From: Apostichopus japonicus
Taxonomy: Eukaryota > Echinodermata > Holothuroidea > Aspidochirotida > Stichopodidae
Direction of reading: 5' to 3'
DNA length: 64,000 bases
Assembly: GCF_037975245.1 (NCBI RefSeq)
Contig: NC_092562.1
Location: forward strand, 32,120,554-32,184,553
The notes under the pieces are model-generated. The model searched no databases. It saw only the letters and a program-made list of their open reading frames with translations, and was not told the DNA's origin. Positions 1-12,200 of this stretch are shown in pieces; within the stretch, counting starts at the first letter, position 1; each line of letters opens with the position of its first letter. Both the position numbers and the translations under genes were made by a program.

Positions 1-1075
1 TGATAGGCAGTACTATAGTACACACACTAAAATCACTTAAAACAAAAAGAGTACCAATAACAGTTAACCGGAATAGCATTAAGGTTTTGATAACTTCATA
101 ACACTAGACTTGTGCTTGTTCACCATAAATATCATAAATATAAAAGTCCTTAACAATTGAGTACTTCTATTCAATATAACATAGCCACATGATAAATATG
201 AGAAGCATCCATGCCTTCTCTCTTGAGATATAGTGTTGACAAGGTTTCCAGTTTTTGACCTCCACCAAAAACAATACGTTTCTACTCAAACGTGCCAAAC
301 ACGTGCCAAGCATGTAAAATATTCATACATCCCATCATGTGATAACGTCTTTACATGCTTTTCAGTGTTGGTGACCTCAGATAACCTTTGGCCTCCACCA
401 AAAACAAGAGGGTTCTTTTACACAATATAATGCATCCACATGACAAGTATGCAAAGTAATCATTTGTCCTAACTTGAAATATCATGATTTTAAGGTTTTC
501 TGGTGACCTCAGATGACCTTTGACCTCCACAAAAAACAATACGACACTTCTACTTTAAAGGAGGCCCCCACATGCCAAGTATAAAAACTATCCATGATTC
601 CTAATGTGAGATATCGTGTTTTGAAGCTGGGCCTCACACACATACACACGCGACTCCATAGGTTTCCCTTGTCATCAAAACCAAAAACAAATGTGAAAGA
701 TTACAAGAGTACATGATTCTCCCAAGTACTAAAGGAGCCATTGAAAGACATAGCCTAAATATTACTACCTACCCCCCAAACACAAATATGATATACAAAA
801 CTAAGTACAAAACAGACAGACTCAAAGTTAAGAACAGAAAGTACTGCAAAACAATAAGCTAAAACCTTCAAACTATCACTAAGAAAACAACAGTACATTC
901 ATAACCTCTTTGAATTCAGCCTAATTTAGTATCCTCTGATACAACCTACAATTAGTATTAAACCTTATTAAATAAACACACTACATAAAGAACAAGATAA
1001 ACTATAACGATGGCAGTATTTCAGAATAATTCAAAACAATGATTCCAGAATGAGCTACAAATATACAAGGAATAG
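1..1075. other. 3' flanking DNA without recognised gene
   Basis: AT-rich sequence downstream of the transporter gene. It holds an interspersed-repeat fragment (about 210-600) and otherwise no convincing coding region. Small open frames here lack family similarity. Confidence 0.6.
210..600. repeat. Two to three diverged copies of a ~140-bp repeat with nuclear-receptor-like half-sites
   Basis: The phrase GGTGACCTCAGATGACCTTT followed by GACCTCCAC and AAAAACAA recurs near 250-275, 366-405 and 502-540, together with CATGCCAAGTAT and TCCATGATTCC. Further degenerate matches lie near 3745-3775 and 48525-48640, so this is an interspersed repeat rather than a local array. The best copy carries TGACCT at 504-509, 514-519 and 521-526. 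Confidence 0.6.
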
Positions 1076-1081
1076 ACCTCA

Positions 1082-1291
1082 GGACTGGGGATCCTAGAAA
1101 CTGGGCTAGATGGACCTAACATGGCTTTAAAGCTTAAAGGTCACCACAGTATTGTTCCCAAATATTAGACTTCAGGAATGTGGATCCTAGAAACTAGGCT
1201 AGATGGACCTAACATGGCTTTATAGCTTAAAGGCCACCACAGTATTGCTCCCAAATATTAGACTTCAGGAATGTGGATCCTAGAAACTAGG
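1082..1291. repeat. ~93-bp tandem repeat, about 2.3 copies
   Basis: GGATCCTAGAAACT recurs at 1089, 1182 and 1274, with the intervening text (CTAGATGGACCTAACATGGC and so on) nearly identical between copies. Confidence 0.9.
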
Positions 1292-1297
1292 CTATTA

Positions 1298-1393
1298 TTT
1301 ATTGCCAGGAATTGTTTATGTTGGTAATCCTAAATTGCTGGGATTAATTTAGAGGATTAGAGCCTCTAGTTAAGTACTTTTGAAACTTTTATT
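1298..1393 (-). promoter_or_regulatory. Candidate polyadenylation signals (AATAAA)
   Basis: TTTATT on the plus strand at 1298-1303 and at 1388-1393 reads AATAAA in gene direction, about 1.6-1.7 kb after the stop codon. I saw no AATAAA between the stop and the far end of the 41-bp array. The hexamer is common in AT-rich DNA, so these are candidates only. Confidence 0.3.
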
Positions 1394-1710
1394 TAACAAT
1401 CTAAGCCAGTACTGATCACTATTAACACATGACCCTTCTTTAGTACTAATTAACAACTCAACCATTTTAATTCATTTTTAAGGAAATTAAAACATGTTTG
1501 ACCACAATTGCCTTTCATAATTGCTTGGATATATCATCTTACAGTTGGTTTATACAAATCACAGATCAAAACAATTGTGTAGCAAAAATAGTGGAAAAAA
1601 CTCCTTTGAAATGGAATCTACAAAGTAAATGAAATCGGGAATTGGTAACACAACATGTGCAGTACATATGCACATTGTGGGAAACTTGGCATAAAAAATG
1701 TGCACCATTA

Positions 1711-2945
1711 ATCCTGATCAGGAACTAATTCCTTTCTTGTCCCTAAGATTTGTCCTGATCAGCAACTAATTCCTATCTTGTCCCTAAGATTTGCCCTGAT
1801 CAGGAACTAATTCTATCTTGTCCCTAAGATTTGTACTGATCAGGAACTAATTCCTATCTTGTCCCTAAGATTTGTACTGATCAGAAACTAATTCCTTTCT
1901 TGTCCCTAAGATTTGTCCTGATCAGGAACTAATTCCTTTCTTGTTTCTAAGATTTGTCCTGATCAGGAACTAATTCTATCTTGTCCCTAAGATTTGTACT
2001 GATCAGGAACTAATTCCTATCTTGTCCCTAAGATTTGTACTGATCAGAAACTAATTCCTTTCTTGTCCCTAAGATTTGTCCTGATCAGGAACTAATTCCT
2101 TTCTTGTTTCTAAGATTTGTCCTGATCAGGAACTAATTCTATCTTGTCCCTAAGATTTGTACTGATCAGGAACTAATTCCTTTCTTGTCCCTAAGATTTG
2201 TCCTGATCAGGAACTAATTCCTTTCTTGTTTCTAAGATTTGTCCTGATCAGGAACTAATTCCTATCTTGTCCCTAAGATTTGTCCTGATCAGGAACTAAT
2301 TCTATCTTGTCCCTAAGATTTGTACTGATCAGGAACTAATTCCTTTCTTGTTTCTAAGATTTGTACTGATCAGCAACTAATTCCTATCTTGTCCCTAAGA
2401 TTTGTCCTGATCAGGAACTAATTCTATCTTGTCCCTAAGATTTGTACTGATCAGGAACTAATTCCTTTCTTGTTTCTAAGATTTGTACTGATCAGGAACT
2501 AATTCCTTTCTTGTTTCTAAGATTTGTCCTGATCAGGAACTAATTCTATCTTGTCCCTAAGATTTGTACTGATCAGGAACTAATTCCTTTCTTGTCCCTA
2601 AGATTTGTACTGATCAGGAACTAATTCCTTTCTTGTCCCTAAGATTTGTACTGATCAGCAACTAATTCCTATCTTGTCCCTAAGATTTGTACTGATCAGC
2701 AACTAATTCCTATCTTGTCCCTAAGATTTGTACTGATCAGGAACTAATTCCTTTCTTGTCCCTAAGATTTGTACTGATCAGCAACTAATTCCTATCTTGT
2801 CCCTAAGATTTGTCCTGATCAGGAACTAATTCCTTTCTTGTTTCTAAGATTTGTCCTGATCAGGAACTAATTCTATCTTGTCCCTAAGATTTGTACTGAT
2901 CAGGAACTAATTCCTATCTTGTCCCTAAGATTTGTACTGATCAGG
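1711..2945. repeat. 41-bp minisatellite, ~30 copies, just past the stop codon
   Basis: The unit is about 40-41 bp: CTGATCAGGAACTAATTCC, then TTTCTTGTCCCTAAGATTTGT, with variants TTTCTA for CCCTAA and TAC for TCC. Many units contain the 12-bp palindrome TCCTGATCAGGA. The array starts 35 bp after the transporter stop codon, so it probably lies in the 3' UTR or in a 3' UTR intron. Confidence 0.95.
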
Positions 2946-2979
2946 ATCCCAAGGATACTTGTAAAATAGGGCTCTCAGT

Positions 2980-3200
2980 CTAAGCTTCTGAAAAGTTGCC
3001 AAACTCTTGTAGATTCAAGCTGGATGTGTCAGCATCGTCTTCCTCTTCAGCAGTTGGAGGAGAGCCTGGTATGGTGTACAGGGGGTTGCTATAGCCTGGT
3101 GTATGGCTGTAATAATTTCTGTTGGGTAAGGCTTCTGTTGGGACTGTGCTGACATTGCCAAGGTCTGGAATGTGTACTGAAGCAGCCGATGACTCAAATC
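2980..3200 (-). CDS. ABCA4-like: ABCA exon 22 (last): C-terminal tail and stop
   Basis: The acceptor TTTTTCTGTAG precedes GATTTGAG. Two bases complete a Gly codon from the previous exon; 72 residues (1000-1071) and the stop at 2980-2982 follow. The tail is Pro-, Ser- and Thr-rich with an acidic stretch, [11 protein letters not shown], and ends GNFSEA. It contains GYSNPLYT (NPLY at 3076-3087), an NPxY-type motif. The tail does not resemble the ABCA1 C terminus, and no typical PDZ ligand ends it. Confidence 0.88.
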
Positions 3201-6200
3201 CTACAGAAAAACAAATAAACAAACAGTCAGAGAGCAAAAGACAGATATGAAAAATCAAACTTTGGTGAAGAACTAAGTTTCCGTGCCAGGAGGTCCCAGG
3301 CGTGGTAAGACAGCCACTATCTTTGGTTTTGCTCTTAAACTGAAGAAAAGTCTGTGTAATCAAATCCTTATCATGAATGCAAACCCAGGTTTGAATAATC
3401 TGTCGGTAAGACAACCGGAAATTAGCTTAAAAGATTACAATATATGTTTTACTACATTGACATCATATTTGATAGCAGCTGTTAATCTATGGTGAGCTCA
3501 GATTACTTCCCTAGACCTTTTGTAACTTTCAAAATAAGATCTATCTTGTATGAAGAAATTTTATAGTTTTTGAGAACAATTTCAGATTTGAATTGACCTC
3601 TACTGATCTGGTACAACTTTTGAACCTCACCACAAACCAAATGGTTAATGCAATGGTCTGATGCCAGAGACCATAAACAACCTTTGTCAATGTTCCACTT
3701 GTTAAGGTATCTTAACTTTCTTCCAGGTGTCAATACCTGTTTTCTGAAATGACTTTTGGCCTCTGCCAAAAACTGTAGAAAGTTTGCAGATCATAAGAAC
3801 AATTGTACCTTGCAAATTCAAACTTTGACTTGTTTATTGAGATATAGAGCTTTAAAAATTTTCACATGTTGACTTCTGCTTAAGTAGGTCATGTGAATAC
3901 ACTACTATCTTGAAATATGTTGATATACATATATAGAAGCTAGGAACAATCAGTAGTAAGCGAAGAGTAAGGACAGGGTAAGGTTGAAGTAGGGAAGAAG
4001 CTAGGAACAATCAGTAGTAAGCAAAGAGTAAGGACAGGGTAAGGTTGAAGTAGGGAAGAAGCTAGGAACAATCAGTAGTGAACGAAGAGTAAGGACAGGG
4101 TATTAGGTTGAAGTAGGGAAGAAGCTAGGAACAATAAGTAGTAAGCAAAGAGTAAGGACAGGGTATTAGGTTGAAGTAGGGAAGAAGCTAGGAACAATCA
4201 GTAGTAAGCGAAGAGTAAGGACAGGGTAAGGTTGAAGTAGGGAAGAAGCTAGGAACAATCAGTATTAAGCAAAGAGTAAGGACATGGTAAGGTTGAAGAA
4301 GGGAAGAAGCTAGGAACAATCAGTAGTTAGCGAAGAGTAACGACAGGGTAAGGTTGAAGAAGGGAAGAAGCTAGGAACAATCAGTGGTGAACGAAGAGTA
4401 AGGACAGGGTAAGGTTGAAGTAGGGAAGAAGCTAGGAACAATCAGTAGTTAGCGAAGAGTAACGACAGGGTAAGGTTGAAGAAGGGAAGAAGCTAGGAAC
4501 AATCAGTGGTGAACGAAGAGTAAGGACAGGGTAAGGTTGAAGTAGGGAAGAAGCTAGGAACAATCAGTATTAAGCAAAGAGTAAGGACAGGGTAAGGTTG
4601 AAGAAGGGAAGAAGCTAGGAACAATCAGTAGTGAGCGAAGGGTAAGGACAGGGTATTAGGTTGAAGTAGGGAAGAAGCTAGGAACAATCAGTAGTAAGCA
4701 AAGAGTAAGGACAGGGTATTAGGTTGAAGAAGGGAAGAAGCTAGGAACAATCAGTAGTGAGTGAAGAGTAAGGACAGGGTAAGGTTGAAGTAGGGAAGAA
4801 GCTAGGAACAATCAGTAGTGAGCGAAGAGTAAGGACAGGGTAAGGTTGAAGTAGGGAAGAAGCTAGGTACAATCAGTAGTGATTGAAGAGTAAGGACAGG
4901 GTATTAGGTTGAAGTAGGGAAGAAGCTAGGAACAATCAGTAGTAAGCGAAGAGTAAGGACAGGGTAAGGTTGAAGTAGGGAAGAAGCTAGGAACAATCAG
5001 TAGTGATTGAAGAGTAAGGACAGGGTAAGGTTGAAGTAGGGAAGAAGCTAGGAACAATCAGTAGTAAGCGAAGAGTAAGGACAGGGTAAGGTTGAAGTAG
5101 GGAAGAAGCTAGGAACAATCAGTAGTGAGCGAAGAGGAAGGACAGGGTAAGGTTGAAGTAGGGAAGAAGCTAGGAACAATCAGTAGTGAGCGAAGAGGAA
5201 GGACAGGGTAAGGTTGAAGTAGGGAAGAAGCTAGGAACAATCAGTAGTGAGCGAAGAGCAAGGACAGGGTAAGGTTGAAGTAGGGAAGAAGCTAGGAACA
5301 ATCAGTAGTGAGCGAAGAGCAAGGACAGGGTAAGGTTGAAGTAGGGAAGAAGCTAGGAACAATCAGTAGTGAGCGAAGAGTAAGGACAGGGTATTAGGTT
5401 GAAGTAGGGAAGAAGCTAGGAACAATCAGTAGTAAGCAAAGAGTAAGGACAGGGTAAGGTTGAAGTAGGGAAGAAGCTAGGAACAATCAGTAGTGAGCGA
5501 AGAGCAAGGACAGGGTATTAGGTTGAAGTAGGGAAGAAGCTAGGAACAATCAGTAGTGAGCGAAGAGTAAGGACAGGGTAAGGTTGAAGTAGGGAAGAAG
5601 CTAGGAACAATCAGTAGTGAGCGAAGAGTAAGGACAGGGTATTAGGTTGAAGTAGGGAAGAAGCTAGGAACAATCAGTAGTGATTGAAGAGTAAGGACAG
5701 GGTATTAGGTTGAAGTAGGGAAGAAGCTAGGAACAATCAGTAGTAAGCGAAGAGTAAGGACAGGGTAAGGTTGAAGTAGGGAAGAAGCTAGGAACAATCA
5801 GTAGTGATTGAAGAGTAAGGACAGGGTAAGGTTGAAGTAGGGAAGAAGCTAGGAACAATCAGTAGTAAGCGAAGAGTAAGGACAGGGTAAGGTTGAAGTA
5901 GGGAAGAAGCTAGGAACAATCAGTAGTGAGCGAAGAGGAAGGACAGGGTAAGGTTGAAGTAGGGAAGAAGCTAGGAACAATCAGTAGTGAGCGAAGAGGA
6001 AGGACAGGGTAAGGTTGAAGTAGGGAAGAAGCTAGGAACAATCAGTAGTGAGCGAAGAGCAAGGACAGGGTAAGGTTGAAGTAGGGAAGAAGCTAGGAAC
6101 AATCAGTAGTGAGCGAAGAGTAAGGACAGGGTATTAGGTTGAAGTAGGGAAGAAGCTAGGAACAATCAGTAGTGAGCGAAGAGTAAGGACAGGGTAAGGT

Positions 6201-9200
6201 TGAAGTAGGGAAGAAGCTAGGAACAATCAGTAGTGAGCGAAGAGCAAGGACAGGGTATTAGGTTGAAGTAGGGAAGAAGCTAGGAACAATCAGTAGTGAG
6301 CGAAGAGTAAGGACAGGGTATTAGGTTGGAGTAGGGAAGAAGCTAGGAACAATCAGTAGTGAGCGAAGAGTAAGGACAGGGTATTAGGTTGGAGTAGGGA
6401 AGAAGCTAGGAACAATCAGTAGTGAGCGAAGAGTAAGGACAGGGTATTAGGTTGGAGTAGGGAAGAAGCTAGGAACAATCAGTAGTGAGCGAAGAGTAAG
6501 GACAGGGTATTAGGTTGGAGTAGGGAAGAAGCTAGGAACAATCAGTAGTGAGCGAAGAGTAAGGACAGGGTATTAGGTTGGAGTAGGGAAGAAGCTAGGA
6601 ACAATCAGTAGTGAGCGAAGAGTAAGGACAGGGTAAGGTTGAAGTAGGGAAGAAGCTAGGAACAATCAGTAGTGAGCGAAGAGTAAGGACAGGGTAAGGT
6701 TGAAGTAGGGAAGAAGCTAGGAACAATCAGTAGTGAGCGAAGAGTAAGGACAGGGTAAGGTTGAAGTAGGGAAGAAGCTAGGAACAATCAGTAGTGAGCG
6801 AAGAGTAAGGACAGGGTAAGGTTGAAGTAGGGAAGAAGCTAGGAACAATCAGTAGTGAGCAAAGAGTAAGGACAGGGTATTAGGTTGAAGTAGGGAAGAA
6901 GCTAGGAACAATCAGTAGTAAGCAAAGAGTAAGGACAGGGTATTAGGTTGAAGTAGGGAAGAAGCTAGGAACAATCAGTAGTAAGCGAAGAGTAAGGACA
7001 GGGTAAGGTTGAAGTAGGGAAGAAGCTAGGAACAATCAGTAGTGAGCAAAGAGTAAGGACAGGGTAAGGTTGAAGTAGGGAAGAAGCTAGGAACAATCAG
7101 TATTAAGCGAAGAGTAAGGACAGGGTAAGGTTGAAGAAGGGAAGAAGCTAGGAACAATCAGTAGTGAGCGAAGAGTAAGGACAGGGTATTAGGTTGAAGT
7201 AGGGAAGAAGCTAGGAACAATCAGTAGTAAGCAAAGAGTAAGGACAGGGTAAGGTTGAAGTAGGGAAGAAGCTAGGAACAATCAGTAGTGAGCGAAGAGT
7301 AACGACAGGGTAAGGTTGAAGAAGGGAAGAAGCTAGGAACAATCAGTGGTGAACGAAGAGTAAGGACAGGGTAAGGTTGAAGTAGGGAAGAAGCTAGGAA
7401 CAATCAGTATTAAGCAAAGAGTAAGGACAGGGTAAGGTTGAAGAAGGGAAGAAGGGAAGAAGCTAGGAACAATCAGTAGTGAGCGAAGAGTAAGGACAGG
7501 GTATTAGGTTGAAGTAGGGAAGAAGCTAGGAACAATCAGTAGTAAGCAAAGAGTAAGGACAGGGTACGGTTGAAGAAGGGAAGAAGCTAGGAACAATCAG
7601 TAGTGAGTGAAGAGTAAGGACAGGGTAAGGTTGAAGTAGGGAAGAAGCTAGGAACAATCAGTAGTGAGCGAAGAGTAAGGACAGGGTATTAGGTTGAAGA
7701 CGGGAAGAAGCTAGGAACAATCAGTAGTGAGCGAAGGGTAAGGACAGGGTATTAGGTTGAAGTAGGGAAGAAGCTAGGAACAATCAGTAGTAAGTGAAGA
7801 GTAAGAACAGGGTAAGGTTGAAGTAGGGAAGAAGCTAGGAACAATCAGTAGTGATTGAAGAGTAAGGACAGGGTATTAGGTTGAAGTAGGGAAGAAGCTA
7901 GGAACAATCAGTAGTAAGCGAAGAGTAAAGACAGGGTAAGGTTGAAGTAGGGAAGAAGCTAGGAACAATCAGTAGTGAGCAAAGAGTAAGGACAGGGTAT
8001 TAGGTTGAAGACGGGAAGAAGCTATGAACAATCAGTAGTGAACGAAGAGTAAGGACAGGGTAAGGTTGAAGTAGGGAAGAAGCTAGGAACAATCAGTAGT
8101 AAGCAAAGAGTAAGGACAGGGTATTAGGTTGAAGTAGGGAAGAAGCTAGGAACAATCAGTAGTGAACGAAGAGTAAGGACAGGGTAAGGTTGAAGTAGGG
8201 AAGAAGCTAGGAACAATCAGTAGTGAGCGAAGAGTAAGGACAGGGTATTAGGTTGAAGTAGGGAAGAAGCTAGGAACAATCAGTAGTAAGTGAAGAGTAA
8301 GGACAGGGTATTAGGTTGAAGTAGGGAAGAAGCTAGGAACAATCAGTAGTGAGCGAAGAGTAAGGACAGGGTAAGGTTGAAGTAGGGAAGAAGCTAGGAA
8401 CAATAAGTAGTGAGCGAAGAGTAAGGACAGGGTATGGTTGAAGTAGGGAAGAAGCTAGGAACAATCAGTAGTGATTGAAGAGTAAGGACAGGGTATTAGG
8501 TTGAAGTAGGGAAGAAGCTAGGAACAATAAGTAGTGAGCGAAGAGTAAGGACAGGGTAAGGTTGAAGTAGGGAAGAAGCTAGGAACAATCAGTAGTGATT
8601 GAAGAGTAAGGACAGGGTAAGGTTGAAGTAGGGAAGAAGCTAGGAACAATCAGCAGTGAGCGAAGAGTAAGGACAGGGTAAGGTTGAAGTAGGGAAGAAG
8701 CTAGGAACAATCAGTAGTGATTGAAGAGTAAGGACAGGGTATTAGGTTGAAGTAGGGAAGAAGCTAGGAACAATCAGTAGTAGCGAAGAGTAAGGACAGG
8801 GTAAGGTTGAAGTAGGGAAGAAGCTAGGAACAATCAGTAGTGAGCGAAGAGTAAGGACAGGGTATTAGGTTGAAGTAGGGAAGAAGCTAGGAACAATCAG
8901 TAGTGATTGAAGAGTAAGGACAGGGTATTAGGTTGAAGTAGGGAAGAAGCTAGGAACAATCAGTAGTAGCGAAGAGTAAGGACAGGGTAAGGTTGAAGTA
9001 GGGAAGAAGCTAGGAACAATCAGTAGTGAGCGAAGAGTAAGGACAGGGTATTAGGTTGAAGTAGGGAAGGAGCAGGGAGCAAACTAACAGTAATTCTCAC
9101 CTGGAGATAGTGCAACAGGACTGTTAAAGTGAACACTTGGTTCAACAGTTGTAGATTCAATGGAATCTTCATCACCTGTCTTCTGCTGCTTAGCAAAACT

Positions 9201-12200
9201 GATGAATACCTACAAGAACCAATGGTAAAATAAGCATAATAATAGATGCACTAACAGTGCTGTGTTAAGGAGAAAGTCTTATCTGATGCTGGTAAATTCA
9301 TCCAGTCTTATCTGCTACTGGTTAATTCAACCAGTCTTATCCTTTACTGGTTAATTCATCCAGTCTTACTGGCTGCTGGTAAATTCATAGTCTTATCTGC
9401 TACAGGTATATTCATCCACTCGTATCTGCTACTGGTTAATTCATCCAGTCTTATCTGCTACTGGTTAATTCATCCAGTCTTATCAGCTACTGGTTAATTC
9501 ATCCAGTCTTACTGGCTGCTGGTAAATTCATAGTCTTATCTGCTACAGGTATATTCATCCAGTCGTATCTGCTACTGGTTAATTCATCCAGTCTTACTGG
9601 CTGCTGGTTAATTCATAGTCTTATCTGCTACAGGTATATTCATCCAGTCGTATCTGCTACTGGTTAATTCATCCAGTCTTACTGGCTGCTGGTTAATTCA
9701 TAGTCTTATCTGCTACAGGTATATTCATCCAGTTGTATCTGCTACTAGTTAATTCATCCAGTCTTATCTGCTACTGATTAATTCATCCAGTCTTACTGGC
9801 TGCTGGTTAATTCATAGTCTTATCTGCTACAGGTATGTTCATCCAATCTTATCTGCTATTGGTAAATAAATCCAGTTATAAATTGCTGCTGGTAAATTCA
9901 TTCATTGTACACCAAGTCTGCTTATACAAAGCAGACCTAACAACAGTTCAATAATTAAAACAGACAAATATCAAAGAATAAAAACAAGACAAATGGGAAA
10001 ACATTGAGCAACACATTAGAGCAAACAGTTTGGTTAAGCAAATATATGATAGCCTCTATGGCACTCTATGGCTAAGTGTGCTGTATAAGAATGGACAGTG
10101 GATGTTACTGGTTCATGTCTTAAGCTAATTGTGCTGTATAATAATGGACAGTGGATGTTACTGGTTCATGTCATAAGCTAATTGTGCTGTATAATAATGG
10201 ACAGTGGATGTTAGGGAACACGTCCAAATTCAGCGTTCAAACGCGTTCAAACCCATTCAGCTGCATATCTGTGTTCGCGACCGTTCAACCGTTCTGCAGC
10301 GTTTGTCATCGTTCATTTGCGTACTCATTAACTACACTCCTTTGTTCACTAATCGGCTTATCTTTGGTTTTAGAGTATAACGGAAACGTAACAGAGAGAG
10401 CTTGTGTCTTCGTGCTCTGTGGTTTGGGAGAAGAGTAATCATTTAAAGAGCCGTTAACAATAGGTGAGAAATCTATTCGTCACCTAAAATACTATTGTAC
10501 ATCAGTTGAGATAAACTGGGTCAGTCACGACAGAGGGAAAAAGGGAGACAGTATACGCAGTAACATTCAAGCAATGAAGAATAGCAAATGTTACTGCAGC
10601 TATATTTACTACTGTACCCTCGCATCTATCGTACATACGTTGGGGACTGCACATTGAATCAACTGTCAATCCCCCATGAGCAATGTACTGCCTACTTCCA
10701 ACTGAACTCGAGCACAAAAAAGACATTGTGCCGTACACACGCAGCCAGTGTCGGAAATAAACAAAAGAAACAATTAAAGAAAAGCGGCGCTTGTGCCTAC
10801 CACATGGTCGCGTAACAACACAAGATAATGTAAGTCTAGTTTAACCCAGGTTTGTTCGCTCAACTTGTATCGCAGATAAACTTGCACTTAAATTCCCACC
10901 GAAAATATCTACCTATATAAACACGTGGTAGCCTATCAACACACTAAGTCAATGGGATCAAGCCTAACTATATGTTTATTTTCTTAAATTGTGACGCAGT
11001 TAATAGCTGGCACTAAAAACTTGTTCTGTGACTGATTTCAATGGGAAATTAAAGTATGTAAAAAACTTGATCTTTACTTGTGTTATATATAGGAGTTTTC
11101 CGTAAGTGGAGCGAACTTACGGAGGCTCATTTATTGTTGAGGAACGATTATCAAAACATCGATATCCATGAAATTATTTGCGCAAAGGAAGGGTTAAGAA
11201 AATACAACACACATTACGTGAAGAGAACGATATACTTTGTTTAATCAAACAAGTAGGCCTATGAAGACACACAATTAGTTTTCAACTTCGTAGTTGAAGT
11301 TCAGATCAGTTCCCGAAACTTTGAGGCTTTCCTGCAAGTTAGTCTTACACCAGGGTTGTCCAACCTACGGCCCGCGGGCCACAGTCCGGCCTGCCGCAGG
11401 GTTGCGTCTGGCCCGCCAGAGATGCTCTACCGTGCGAAATTTTAGTGAGCAGATTTATTGATAACAATTTGAAGCTATATAATCAATCATTCGAACCTTC
11501 TGGGTCCAAAAACTGCATACAGGTCAGTTTATGTGACACTCTCTCAGCGGAGGGGAGGGGGGGGGGGGGCGGCTGGACTTTATTCATCTGTTTTATCAGG
11601 AAGGAAAATAAATCAGTGCGCTCCGCTAGCAGTGCTCACATTTTGTTGCCTTGGCTTCGTGCAAAAAAATCGAAAAATCAACCATAGGGTTCATGCGGCC
11701 CTCTCCTTCATCATAATCATTCCATGTGGCCCTCCTCTGCAAAAGGTTGGACAACCCTGTCTTACACAATCAAGTAAAAATCAAAGCATGAATATATGTG
11801 GTATAACCACAATCCTTGCACTTTTTTAGAATAGTAGGCCTAACATAGGTTGCGACCGAGGTGGTAGGCTGGTAAAGGACGGGTTTGTTACGAAGCTCAA
11901 AAGTCAGTAAATGAAGTTGATCAACTTTATTTCTTTTCAACTTTCTTAACCATGCAATGCTTTCTTAACCATGCAATGCTTTCTTAACCATGCAATGCTT
12001 TCTTAACCATGCAATGCTTTCTTAACCATGCAATGCTTTCTTAACCATGCAATGCTTTCTTAACCATGCAATGCTTTCTTAACCATGGAATGCTAGAATA
12101 ACATTTACGCATAAACCGAGAAAAGATCTTTTTTCACATTTTTTTTTTTCACATTTTTCTTCACATTAATTTTAAATTTCTTTCACAAGAAATTATCGTC

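Noticed and set aside
3283-3495. Plus-strand open frame of 70 codons next to the last exon
   Set aside because: Antisense to intron 21 with no family similarity or supporting signals.
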